A stretch of DNA of 38,909 bases from Acaryochloris sp. IP29b_bin.148 (GCF_028285565.1 NZ_JANQOY010000042.1:1-38909), one strand, 5' to 3'. Shown: positions 1 to 8,607, counted from the first letter of the stretch. Made by a program: numbers and translations. The notes: a model not told the origin generated them from the sequence alone.

Positions 1-17
1 ACGTTAATTGTTCACGC

Positions 18-506
18 ATGCTCAGAGTTAGATTCAATGCATCACTATTGCATCAAATGACCAAAAGTTCCGTGCGTTCTTTCCCAGAAATCGCCTTAAG
101 CAGCGTGTATATCGGCATCAGCCTAGGTGCTTTGGCACTGGCTGCTGCCTTAAGTGAGCAAGTCCACTTGACGGAGACAGGCATAGGGATTAACTATCCT
201 CAATGGGTGCCTGCTTGGTTCCGCCAAGGGTGGTTTTTAGCTTGGCCAGACATTACCGCCATCAAACCCAGAGCAACGGGCCAGGGAGGCTTGGTCTATT
301 ACCTGATCACCCCCAAGGAGTCCGCTCATCTGCTGCCGATGCGCGTAGCAGGATTTGCCCAAATGACCCGCATGATTGAAACCCAAACGGGGTTAAAGAT
401 GGCCACCGTCAAGCCTTTGGCGCAAGTGTGGATGTACAGCATCTTGCTAGGATTCAGCCTGTTGCTGGCGTTGATAGATATCTGGATTCTCTGGGCAGGG
501 CATTGA
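18..506 (+). CDS. Small two-TM conserved hypothetical protein
   Basis: No family was recognised with certainty. The protein is 162 aa, with a hydrophobic segment at about residues 26-45 and a second at about 139-160. These flank a soluble stretch of about 90 residues that contains a 'W-P-D-I-T-A-I' strand. That arrangement resembles bacterial PH-like domains held between membrane segments, but the resemblance is only by eye. The start is unclear: ATG at 18 and ATG at 57 are both in frame, neither has a clear Shine-Dalgarno sequence, and the residues between them look unlike a conserved N-terminus, so 57 may be the true start. The gene runs convergently into the P450 gene, with only 15 bases between the two stop codons. 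Confidence 0.6.
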   Translation: MLRVRFNASLLHQMTKSSVRSFPEIALSSVYIGISLGALALAAALSEQVHLTETGIGINYPQWVPAWFRQGWFLAWPDITAIKPRATGQGGLVYYLITPKESAHLLPMRVAGFAQMTRMIETQTGLKMATVKPLAQVWMYSILLGFSLLLALIDIWILWAGH

Positions 507-521
507 TCGCCCCCTACTCCA

Positions 522-2030
522 CTACAAGGGAGCCAGGCTCACTTTCAACTGCCGAGGGACTGCAACACCAAAGAAAAACTCTCGATCATGAGGCTGATCG
601 CCGAAGGTCACCTCACATTCTGAAACCATCACCGCCAGCGTTAGTTTCATAAAGCAGTGGGCTAAGGCTTGACCCATACAAGTTCGTTTTCCGCGGCCAT
701 AAGGAAAGAAATAGCCACTGCCCCAATCGTTCTGACGACAGGTTTCTGGGTCCCAGCGTTCGGGTTTAAATGCCTCAGGACAAGACCAGTGATCACTGCG
801 ATGGAGATACCAGTTGTTGATAAAAATAGAAGTATTCGCGGGGATGGTATGTCCTCCTAGCTTAGTCGGCTGGTCTGGATTGACATTCCGCATAAAAAAG
901 GGCACTGGAGGCCGCAGTCGCATGGCTTCGCGCAATACCTGATCCAGTAAAGTGCAGTTTTCTAAACGCTCTAGCGTTAAGGGGGCTGCGAATAAGTCCT
1001 TAAGTGCATCCCGCAGTGAGGCTAAGACCTCTGGATGCTGATAGAGGAGATGTAGGGTTGAGGTGATCGCACTGGGCGCTGAGATGGCTCCGCCCGGATA
1101 GACACCCGCAAAGATATTTCTGAATTCGTCGGGGGTATGGTTAGATCCCCCCTTGCGCATCACCCAGGCCATCAACGATTCACCCGTAGGTTGCAATTGT
1201 GCCTGTTGGACAGCTTGGTCAAAGTATTTGAACCACTGGCGACTCACCTGATGAAAGCGAGGATCCCAGGGTCGGTTGGGAATCAGGCCATTGGCGATGG
1301 TCGAGCGATTCATGCGTTGGGTGCTGCTCTGGCACAGGGTATTGAATTGGGCGAAAACTTGATCAGGAAAGACTTTACCCACCATCGCCAACGAAAATCC
1401 ATCAAAGGTTAGCTTTTGGACCATCTCGAATGCCTCAAAAGTGGCAGACTCAGCTGCTAGCTTTGCAATTCTGGTCTGCATAAATGCCCTTAGGGTAGGA
1501 AACTGGGTGTCCAACCACTGATCGAAATAATCCAGGGCGAAAGGATGATTTTGATGCAGCTCCTGCCATCTTTGATCGGCTACAGGAGCGATAAAGGTGC
1601 TGGTGTCCGTCATGATCGGCCTGAGCGCCTTGCGGGGGAGGTTTTTATAGAATCGAAAGTTATGAAAAGGGCATTTGGAGGTGGTTTTTGTCTCTGTTTG
1701 CCCAGCTGTTGACTCCATGAGAACTTCAGCAATCAAATCAGGGTCATTTAGGACGAGGCAAGGACGCCCCAAGAGCCAAAACAAGGACAGACCACCGTAT
1801 TGTTGGGCATAGTCTGCAAACACTTCCCAGATGGGTTTCCCCTTTGACAAATCTTGGGTATTTCCCGTAGGAAATGAAGGAGTAGGACCTGGAATACCTT
1901 TGAATTGCTTGATTTTGTGGCGAAGCAAATACCTGAACAACTGTTGAGCGATTCCTGTCTTTCCCTGGGGGGTTGGACGTTGTTCAGTATGGGGTTTTGG
2001 ACGAAATAAGTTTAGAGAAGGGCCAGCCAT
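522..2030 (-). CDS. Cytochrome P450 with atypical I-helix
   Basis: A 502-aa haem-thiolate enzyme. Seen in sequence: a proline-rich hinge near residue 45 (GIPGPTPSFPTGN), the K-helix ExxR as E368-R371 (EAMR), a PERW motif near 423-426, and the haem loop YGRGKRTCMG with Cys451 as proximal ligand. Two positions are unusual. The Phe normally seven residues before the Cys is Tyr. The I-helix region (about 306-322) reads FAGVYPGGAISAPS and has no acidic residue where AGx(D/E)T is expected. P450s that lack the acid-alcohol pair often use peroxides rather than O2 (CYP152 and CYP74 types), so a hydroperoxide-metabolising role is possible. This inference is strengthened by the lipoxygenase gene immediately upstream on the same strand, 199-bp gap. 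There is no N-terminal membrane anchor. The start is ATG at 2030. It could still be an ordinary monooxygenase. Confidence 0.9.
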   Translation of the reverse strand: MAGPSLNLFRPKPHTEQRPTPQGKTGIAQQLFRYLLRHKIKQFKGIPGPTPSFPTGNTQDLSKGKPIWEVFADYAQQYGGLSLFWLLGRPCLVLNDPDLIAEVLMESTAGQTETKTTSKCPFHNFRFYKNLPRKALRPIMTDTSTFIAPVADQRWQELHQNHPFALDYFDQWLDTQFPTLRAFMQTRIAKLAAESATFEAFEMVQKLTFDGFSLAMVGKVFPDQVFAQFNTLCQSSTQRMNRSTIANGLIPNRPWDPRFHQVSRQWFKYFDQAVQQAQLQPTGESLMAWVMRKGGSNHTPDEFRNIFAGVYPGGAISAPSAITSTLHLLYQHPEVLASLRDALKDLFAAPLTLERLENCTLLDQVLREAMRLRPPVPFFMRNVNPDQPTKLGGHTIPANTSIFINNWYLHRSDHWSCPEAFKPERWDPETCRQNDWGSGYFFPYGRGKRTCMGQALAHCFMKLTLAVMVSECEVTFGDQPHDREFFFGVAVPRQLKVSLAPL

Positions 2031-2079
2031 AGTTCTTGCCTAAATAAGAGTGCGAGGTTGATTGTGATAAGGGGTTGGT

Positions 2080-2104
2080 GCTTTGCAGACTGAATCTGCA
2101 AAGC
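2080..2104. repeat. Perfect 10-bp hairpin between lipoxygenase and P450 genes
   Basis: Arms at 2080-2089 (GCTTTGCAGA) and 2095-2104 (TCTGCAAAGC) are exact reverse complements around a 5-base loop. There is no T-run on either side, so it is not a classical intrinsic terminator. On the minus-strand transcript it lies in the leader of the P450 gene, about 50 nt before its ATG, and about 125 nt after the lipoxygenase stop. It may limit read-through or act as a processing or protective element between the two cistrons. Confidence 0.6.
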
Positions 2105-2229
2105 GGTGATTAAAATCAGAAAAGGGAGGATCCCGAAAGTGATGGTCTATGCATTGAATAAGTTCTATTTATTGGGTGATAGAAAAATGCTTCTGACCTA
2201 AGTTGACGGGAAAATCGCCTGTTGGCCTA

Positions 2230-4254
2230 CTAGATATTGATACTTTGAGGAATCTTGGAAGGTAGCAAGTAGGAATAAGGATAGGGACGGTTTTTGTGTT
2301 GGGCTAAGATCTCCTTTTCTATTTCCCGTAATCGTGTTTGGAAGACCTGCAAAGGAGCCTGAACTTGCTTATCCTGGAACCATCCCGCCTCATATTGTCC
2401 TAATTTTGTGTGATACACCTGGCCCAGAAGGTAGGTTAACTCCAGTTGCTCTTGTGCTTGGTCTAGGGGAGGAAGCTGCCCAAAGTATGCTTCTTCACTA
2501 GAGGTGGTCTGATTTGGTGCAGTCGAATATCCCGCTAAGGGCATGGCAGGGGTATAGACCATAATGTCTCCCTGGGGAAAATTAACGGCGGCATGTTGGG
2601 CGCTGGCCGTAAAGATAATCATCGTTACCGCTTCAATCAGATAGTTGAGGGTGCGGATGCGACCTGCTTCGCCAAAGTCCACGACACGTCCGCCATCAAA
2701 GGCGATCAGCTCGGCTGCCCAGTTTTGTAGTGCCTGATCTTGCTGTACCGCAGCATCATCCGCATAGTAGAGGTGCAGATAAGCAGATACCCACTCTTGG
2801 ATGGCCTGCCAGAGTAGTAAGGCATCATCACGGTAGGGGTAAATGGGAAAGGTGTCTGGATTCGCAACCCCTCGCTGCTCTAGCACCTTTGGCAGCATTG
2901 CACGATTAAACCCATAGCTTTGTAACCCTTTGACTGCTAAAGCCCGAGCAGAATCAATGGTGGGGGCCAACGTGCTGTCTACACCGCCTTGAGGCGCCAT
3001 CAGGAGGGTCTGAGTACCATGATTGATATTGAGTGTTCCTTCAAAGTGGGGTCGCAGTAGGAGACTGAGTGGATGGGTGGATAACAGTTGGCGATGGGTT
3101 GCCATGACGAAGGGGCCCATAAACAGGTGAGTGCGGCCCAAGTGGGTAACGGCTTCGTGGTAATTGGTATCGGCGACTTGGACGGCACTCTTAGCCCTTT
3201 CCCAGGCATAACGCTCAGACGAGCCCTGGGGGGTGGGAAGAAGGATGGGGGTCTCTGGACCAGGGCTTTGTCCGCATTGGATGGCGACGGGACGTAGATG
3301 GCGGGAAGTTGAACTAGCCTGAGGAATCGCGAATAGCGCTTGAGGTGCTGTGATGTATTTTTGGTGGGTGTTGGGAAAGGTGCCATTGGTTGCCCCAGCT
3401 AGAATATGATAGTCGGCAAGATACAGGCGCTGTTCATCTAGAGCCTTTTTTAGGGAATCCTCACTCCCCATAACGGCTTGATAGTGAGCGTTGGTCACCG
3501 GAAAGTTCTGACTGAGCCGATCACCAGACAAGGATCGAACCTGTTCCAGCATCGTTGGGTTGGGGCCTGCAATTCTCAGATAGGCAAAGAACTCATCTTC
3601 CTGGAAGTAGGATGCGATCGCAGGTAACTCAATCGTGGCAAACTGCTTTTCGTACTGCTCTATGCTCGTGGCGGCCTGACCATCACGCATCTGATCAACG
3701 CGGGCTTTTAACCCCTTAAACAGATCGAGCAAAATATGCTTATCAACACCTGAAATTAAGCTACCAACGACCTCTTCCCACTCATGCAGTCCTAACGTCA
3801 ATCCTTTCCACAGAAACTGGGGAGCTGCTTTGGCCATATGCCAAACTAATCGCAACCGAGTTCTGACTGTTCCCTGTTTGAAAATTTTGCTCAGGGTCTG
3901 TTTGAGTAAATGCGCCACATGTTTGCGAGCCTCTTCTTCTGACCAGCGGTCTTTGTGAATGGTCAAGGCATTCACAAAGATGGTGACCATGACTTTAATG
4001 ACTTTTTCCCACCATGCAAAGCTGGGTAGCTCTTCGTGGGGCAGTTTATGGACCATTGCCACCGATGGAATGTGGGTGTAATCGTATTGATACTTTTGGC
4101 GTGCTTTTTGTAGCTCAGAGGAAGTGGGCTGAGGCGCAGATTGAGCCTGTTCTAGCGTCTTTTCTCTACTGTTCTGAAGCGGAGCGGCTTCAGAAGTTAG
4201 TGGCGGATCAACCTCTAGGAATGAATGGTTGTTCGGTGTTAAAGCTTGAGTCAT
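2230..4254 (-). CDS. Lipoxygenase (fatty acid dioxygenase)
   Basis: Inserts O2 into polyunsaturated fatty acids to give hydroperoxides. Numbering is from ATG at 4254 (674 aa). An in-frame GTG at 4269 would add five residues; neither start has a clear Shine-Dalgarno sequence. The full set of non-haem iron ligands is visible: H371 and H376 in HLGRTH, H554 and N558 in QHAAVNF, and the C-terminal Ile674. The helical signature W-E-R-A-K...A-D...H-E lies just before the first ligand pair. The first 80 or so residues are low-complexity, followed by an alpha-helical region; no PLAT/C2 domain and no catalase-like allene oxide synthase domain is present. At the position that sets stereochemistry in this family (the 'Coffa' Ala/Gly), a gapless alignment to soybean LOX-1 around NIN gives Thr414. 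The P450 gene follows on the same strand, suggesting a two-step oxylipin route. Confidence 0.93.
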   Translation of the reverse strand: MTQALTPNNHSFLEVDPPLTSEAAPLQNSREKTLEQAQSAPQPTSSELQKARQKYQYDYTHIPSVAMVHKLPHEELPSFAWWEKVIKVMVTIFVNALTIHKDRWSEEEARKHVAHLLKQTLSKIFKQGTVRTRLRLVWHMAKAAPQFLWKGLTLGLHEWEEVVGSLISGVDKHILLDLFKGLKARVDQMRDGQAATSIEQYEKQFATIELPAIASYFQEDEFFAYLRIAGPNPTMLEQVRSLSGDRLSQNFPVTNAHYQAVMGSEDSLKKALDEQRLYLADYHILAGATNGTFPNTHQKYITAPQALFAIPQASSTSRHLRPVAIQCGQSPGPETPILLPTPQGSSERYAWERAKSAVQVADTNYHEAVTHLGRTHLFMGPFVMATHRQLLSTHPLSLLLRPHFEGTLNINHGTQTLLMAPQGGVDSTLAPTIDSARALAVKGLQSYGFNRAMLPKVLEQRGVANPDTFPIYPYRDDALLLWQAIQEWVSAYLHLYYADDAAVQQDQALQNWAAELIAFDGGRVVDFGEAGRIRTLNYLIEAVTMIIFTASAQHAAVNFPQGDIMVYTPAMPLAGYSTAPNQTTSSEEAYFGQLPPLDQAQEQLELTYLLGQVYHTKLGQYEAGWFQDKQVQAPLQVFQTRLREIEKEILAQHKNRPYPYSYLLPSKIPQSINI

Positions 4255-4269
4255 TTGAGTTTTATTCAC

Positions 4270-5197
4270 ATAAGAAAAAATCCAAAGATGGCCTGATTTC
4301 TCTTAGGCTAGAAAAGAATATTTTTTGCCTTCAAAAAATAGAAATGCAGTCGCACTTACTGAGTATTCCCAAGTCTCGAAAGACTTTAACGAAGAGATTG
4401 AGTTCAGTGTTTGACAGGGTGAAATAACGATAAAACTAGAGACAAAAGACCTATCAATAGGTCATTGGAAGGGACCCCGTGGGGTGTTATCTAAACCCAG
4501 TATTTGTTTTGCAAGTGGCTGATTGGGTATGGTGGCTTTAGTGACTTTGATCGGTGAGTCGGTAAGACGTGAAATGTAAAAAATAATAACCACCTGTCAG
4601 TTTTGGCGAATAATAGTCAATGGTAATAACTGACTAATTTGTTTTTGCACTAGATTGCTTGCAATGATGGCGAACTATTGGCAACCCTATAAAGTAATCC
4701 TATAGGAGTATATTTAGATATTAATTATGATTAGCTCTCTCGGCAAAATCGCCTAAGTAAAAGTTGTTTTTTTGCATCCAGAGGTGTAGAGATAGTAGGT
4801 GGAATTGGCGGCTGTAGTTTGTCAGCACATATTGATGAAGATGCAAATTCGCTCACTACGCAAGGTGATCAAGACCAACGGCTTTTATCATTACTCTGCC
4901 AATGCATTCTAATGTGGCGCACTGCTCGTGCTCATGCAATATCATGGTGACTCTCATCATGTTTTCGATCGGTTGATCATCTTCATAAACGGTCAGACTA
5001 ATGAATGAACAGATTAACCATGATTTCCTTTGCAATGTTCAGATTGAAGACGATTAGTGAAGGGTTTGAGCGCAAACCCTCTCAGATTGAATTAACTGTT
5101 CACTTTTTTGCGGAAAGGTGAGACAAAGAGAAATTACATTCAGTTCAGCCTGAGCTATACCAATACCTACTTGGGCTGTTTTTTAGAGGGGTGTGAT
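4270..5197. other. 0.9-kb divergent intergenic region, hairpins only
   Basis: No recognised gene lies between the divergent lipoxygenase and antiporter genes. Small inverted repeats occur at 4448-4463 (GACCTAT-CA-ATAGGTC), 4474-4485 (ACCCC-GT-GGGGT) and 5061-5080 (AGGGTTTG-AGCG-CAAACCCT). The last lies about 120 nt before the antiporter start. A minus-strand open frame at 4856-5035 (TTG start, 59 aa) reads plausibly as protein but matches nothing known to the annotator. The region must contain promoters for both flanking genes, but no convincing -35/-10 pair was found. Confidence 0.4.
5061..5080 (+). promoter_or_regulatory. Leader hairpin upstream of antiporter
   Basis: Perfect 8-bp arms AGGGTTTG and CAAACCCT enclose a 4-base loop. 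It ends 117 nt before the antiporter ATG. No T-run follows, so it is more likely a leader structure or operator-like palindrome than a terminator. Its function is unknown. Confidence 0.3.
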
Positions 5198-6478
5198 ATG
5201 AATGCTGAAATTCTAGCGGCGATCGCAGTTTTTGTTTTGATTTTTGGGGCTTTTTCTCGTCGCCTCGAAAAAAGTGTGATTACCCCACCCATGGCTTATG
5301 TCACCTTTGGCTTACTCATCAGCCCGACAGTGTTAGGACTCGCTCAAGGTCTTACCGCCTCCAATGAAAATATCAAGATTCTAGCCGAAGCTACTCTGGC
5401 AATTGTACTTTTTACAGATGCCTCACGCGTTCAGCTTAATCAGTTGCGACAAGGCTATAGGCTACCGCTACGGTTGCTCGGTATTGGCTTACCCATCACT
5501 ATTATGGGCGGAACAGGGCTTGCCTTAATGCTCTTTTCATCAGTACTCAATCCTTGGGAAGCTGCTGCTCTTGCGACCATCCTGGCGCCGACTGATGCTG
5601 CTCTGGGGCAAGCTGTGGTCAACAGCCATCGGGTTCCATCATGTATTCGTCAAGCTATTAATGTTGAAAGTGGTCTCAATGACGGCATCTGCTTACCTGT
5701 CCTTCTATTATTTTTGGCGTTAGCAGAAGAAAGTGAAAAGGCCACCAATGCCACTTACTGGCTCACCTTTAGCGGCAGACAAATTGTGTTTGGTGTGGTC
5801 ATGGGCGTTGTGATTGGTTACTTCGGCACTAAGCTAATTGAGAAGAGCCTGCAGCGCAAATGGATGAATGAGTCCTTTGAGGATTTGTCGGTTCTGGGAC
5901 TCTCATTTTTGGCCTATACCGGAGCAGAGATGATAGGTGGCAATGCCTTTATTGCTACTTTTTGTGCGGGTCTAGTCTCCGGAAATGTCACTTCTGAAGC
6001 TATTCAACAAAAGCTGTACGAGTTTGGAGAGGCTGAGGGACAGCTTCTAACATTACTTACGTTCTTGCTGTACGGCGCGGTGATGATTATACCCTCTCTA
6101 GCCCAGGCAACCTGGCAAATGTGGCTATATGCGCTAGGAAGTTTGACTGTTGTTCGCATACTAGGAGTAGCTATCTCAATGATGGGGGCAAAGCTACAGC
6201 CGGTAAGCATCTTTTTTATGGGCTGGTTTGGCCCTAGGGGAATTGCTTCAATTGTTTACGGCCTAGCAATTGTAGAAGAAGATAACTTATTGGGTAGCAA
6301 TATCATTTTCAATACGATGGCTATTACCGTTTTCTTAAGTATTTTTGTTCATGGTTTAACGGCTTATCCGGGAGCAAATTGGTATGGTCAAAAGATGTTA
6401 GCTCAAACGGATAATAGCCCTATATCTGAAATGGATCCAGTGGCCGAAATGCATGTCCGTTTGCCTTGGCGGTCATAA
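5198..6478 (+). CDS. Cation:proton antiporter (CPA1/NhaP type)
   Basis: An integral inner-membrane exchanger, likely Na+ (or K+) out for H+ in, used in salt and pH homeostasis. It is 426 aa from ATG at 5198, chosen because AGAGGG at 5185-5190 sits seven bases upstream. The open frame extends back to a TTG at 5108, but that leader is not membrane-like. About 12 hydrophobic segments are visible. The ion-binding motifs of the family are present: T132-D133 in APTDAALG, and E157...N161-D162 in ESGLNDG. A GWFGPRGIAS motif lies near the C-terminal end of the membrane domain. There is only a short tail, with no TrkA/RCK regulatory domain. It stands alone, divergent from the lipoxygenase and convergent with the phosphatase. 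Confidence 0.88.
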   Translation: MNAEILAAIAVFVLIFGAFSRRLEKSVITPPMAYVTFGLLISPTVLGLAQGLTASNENIKILAEATLAIVLFTDASRVQLNQLRQGYRLPLRLLGIGLPITIMGGTGLALMLFSSVLNPWEAAALATILAPTDAALGQAVVNSHRVPSCIRQAINVESGLNDGICLPVLLLFLALAEESEKATNATYWLTFSGRQIVFGVVMGVVIGYFGTKLIEKSLQRKWMNESFEDLSVLGLSFLAYTGAEMIGGNAFIATFCAGLVSGNVTSEAIQQKLYEFGEAEGQLLTLLTFLLYGAVMIIPSLAQATWQMWLYALGSLTVVRILGVAISMMGAKLQPVSIFFMGWFGPRGIASIVYGLAIVEEDNLLGSNIIFNTMAITVFLSIFVHGLTAYPGANWYGQKMLAQTDNSPISEMDPVAEMHVRLPWRS

Positions 6479-6658
6479 ACTCTAGCGAGTTGTATCGATA
6501 GGGTGTCAATAGGACTAAATATTCGGTAGCAGCTTGTTTGTATGAAGTCGAGTTTGACAAAAGGAGTTAGACCCGTTCATGCTATTGCATACAGTTCATC
6601 TGTCATTAAGCATTAGCTCCACAATTTAATCTTTCACATTAAGATTGAGGCAGCCGTA

Positions 6659-7639
6659 TCAGAGCAGTGGTGAGTTTGAGTCCAAGTGAGCCTGACGAAG
6701 AACGTTGCCTTGATCAAAGGGGATGCCATTCACACCAATTCCTTTGATAATGAGTTGATCGGCATATATATCAATTACTGCAAAACCTAGCTGTGAGCTG
6801 GCAAAGGCAGTCCAGGTGGATGATCCGGTGGGTCGTAACCTGGCTCCAACCCCGCAGGTGAGATAGGTGGTGCCTGCGATCGCATGCGTTCGTTCGTAGT
6901 GATGCTCATGGCCATTGATGTAGAGCTGCACCCCATATTGAGTGAACAATGGTGTTAACTGATCAGCCAGTCCAGGGTAGGCCTTGGACTGGCCTAACAA
7001 AGGACCCAGCTGTTTTGCTAGCCGTTGTTTAATGCTGTGCAGTCCTGAGGCATAGAGGGGATGATGTCCCAGGACAATTTTCCAATCAGCATTGGATTGA
7101 GCCAATTCACGCTTAAACCAGGGCAATTGGGCAGACCAGTGGTGGCCGGGGTTGGTATCTAGGGCAAAAAACTGAACCGGGCCATGGGCAAAGGTATAGT
7201 ATCGCCCCTGCATATTGAAACCTGGGTAGCGAATCTGATCCTGCCCTTGATTAGACATGACATCGTGATTGCCAAGAATGGCATGGAATTGAACCTTGTG
7301 CTGCAGTAAGCCCTGGTAAGGTTGCTCAAATACCTGATCAATCCGTTGAATGTCTCCCCCATCGTAGATATTGTCACCTGTCAGGAAAGCGAAGGGGAAT
7401 GGCTGGCGTTGATGGAAACGCAACATAGAGTGAGCAACGTCATATTGAGCTTGCTCACCAGTGCCCACATCACCAACCGCGACAAAGCGCAACAGAGGTG
7501 GATCGAGCGGAGACGTCCAAGCCGGATCCGTAGGATTGTCCAGCTGTGAAGATTGGGCTAGCGTTCTATTGTGGAGAAAACCAGCTCCTAAACCCGATAG
7601 GCTAACTAAAGAGAGGAATTCTCGTCGATTTAATCGCAT
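6659..7639 (-). CDS. Tat-exported purple acid phosphatase-like metallophosphoesterase
   Basis: A predicted periplasmic phosphomonoesterase with a dinuclear metal centre. It is 326 aa from ATG at 7639. The N-terminus is a twin-arginine signal (RREFLS at 5-10, a short hydrophobic stretch, then an Ala-Gln cleavage region near 29). The calcineurin-like metal motifs follow in order: GDVG, GDNIY, GNHD, GHH and GHEHHYE. Spacing and the GDNIYDGG block resemble the small mammalian/plant purple acid phosphatase (TRAP) group. It could scavenge phosphate from organic esters, but no Pho-box was recognised upstream. It is divergent from the ABC ATPase gene. Confidence 0.85.
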   Translation of the reverse strand: MRLNRREFLSLVSLSGLGAGFLHNRTLAQSSQLDNPTDPAWTSPLDPPLLRFVAVGDVGTGEQAQYDVAHSMLRFHQRQPFPFAFLTGDNIYDGGDIQRIDQVFEQPYQGLLQHKVQFHAILGNHDVMSNQGQDQIRYPGFNMQGRYYTFAHGPVQFFALDTNPGHHWSAQLPWFKRELAQSNADWKIVLGHHPLYASGLHSIKQRLAKQLGPLLGQSKAYPGLADQLTPLFTQYGVQLYINGHEHHYERTHAIAGTTYLTCGVGARLRPTGSSTWTAFASSQLGFAVIDIYADQLIIKGIGVNGIPFDQGNVLRQAHLDSNSPLL

Positions 7640-7822
7640 ATTGACCTGAGAATTCTGCGAACATTCAAATTAATCAGCATTATTTGCTATATGGGGAAAA
7701 GAGGAACGGAAGAACAAGCATAGGAACTAGGTTACCGGGAGATGCCCCTTGATAGAATCTTTCACCATCGCAATTTTAGAGGTCACAGTCCAAAATAGAG
7801 TCAGTGAATCAGTGAACGATGC

Positions 7823-8596
7823 ATGCTAGAAACAGAGGGGGTTAATCTGCCCCTATCTAAGCCTAAACTGCCACAACTCCAACTTCAACAGGTGGATGTG
7901 GTGACCTCCTTTGGCAACCAATATCTGCTGCAGAATATTTCTATGGAGGTGTTTGCTGGCGATCGCATTGGTATTGTTGGCGCCTCTGGTTCAGGAAAAA
8001 CCACGTTGCTACGGCTGTTCAATCGTCTCAGCAATCCCTCCTCTGGCCAACTTTATTTTGAGCAACAACCACTATCAGACTGGCCCGTGTTGTCCTTGCG
8101 CCAGCAGGTGATGCTAGTCCCCCAAGAACCGAAGCTCCTGGGGATGACGGTACAAGAAACCCTCAGCTATCCGCTCAGACTCCAAAACCTGCCAGAGCAG
8201 ACGATTGCAACCCGAGTGAGTCTCTGGCGCAAACGCTTGGGGATTGTCGATGACTGGCTAAACTCGACCGAATTACAGCTTTCTGTGGGGCAGCGACAGC
8301 TGGTCAGTTTGGCCCGTGCCTGTATCACTGAACCCAAAGTGGGTATTTTCGATGAACCCACATCCGCCCTCGATCCAGGCACGATAGCGCGTGTGGCGCA
8401 GGTGTTGACGGCCAGTTCAATGACGTTAGTAATCGCCAGTCACCAGTTTGAATTTTTGGCTCAGGTTTGCGATCGCATCCTCTGGCTCAACCAAGGCCAA
8501 TTAATCTTGGATGTCCCCACCCGTGAGATCAACTGGTCAGACATTAAGGAACAATTAGCCGTACAAGCCCAAGTCGAACAGGCAGAATGGGAGTAA
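7823..8596 (+). CDS. ABC transporter ATP-binding protein (YbbL/FetA-like)
   Basis: A cytoplasmic ATPase subunit of an ABC transporter, 257 aa. Walker A is GASGSGKTT near residue 53-61; the Q-loop is VPQEP; the signature is variant (LSVGQRQL rather than LSGGQ); Walker B with catalytic Glu is VGIFDEPTSALD; the switch His is in IASHQ. Size and the LGMTVQETLSYPLRL region resemble the ATPase of the FetAB (YbbL-YbbM) metal-export family, but that is a judgement by eye. No permease gene is adjacent: the upstream gene is divergent, and the downstream regulator gene is convergent with an 11-bp gap. The partner must be encoded elsewhere. Confidence 0.85.
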   Translation: MLETEGVNLPLSKPKLPQLQLQQVDVVTSFGNQYLLQNISMEVFAGDRIGIVGASGSGKTTLLRLFNRLSNPSSGQLYFEQQPLSDWPVLSLRQQVMLVPQEPKLLGMTVQETLSYPLRLQNLPEQTIATRVSLWRKRLGIVDDWLNSTELQLSVGQRQLVSLARACITEPKVGIFDEPTSALDPGTIARVAQVLTASSMTLVIASHQFEFLAQVCDRILWLNQGQLILDVPTREINWSDIKEQLAVQAQVEQAEWE

Positions 8597-8607
8597 AAGG
8601 CTCACAG

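Noticed and set aside
428..2030. Plus-strand open frames inside the P450 region (for example 669-860 and 1137-1412)
   Set aside because: They lie opposite a clearly functional P450 and show no family features; they are shadow frames.
4014..4427. 137-aa plus-strand frame overlapping the 5' end of the lipoxygenase
   Set aside because: Most of it is antisense to the lipoxygenase N-terminus, and the rest is AT-rich spacer; no start signal.
4448..4485. Two adjacent small palindromes considered as a transcription terminator
   Set aside because: Short stems, no T-run, and no gene ends nearby on either strand.
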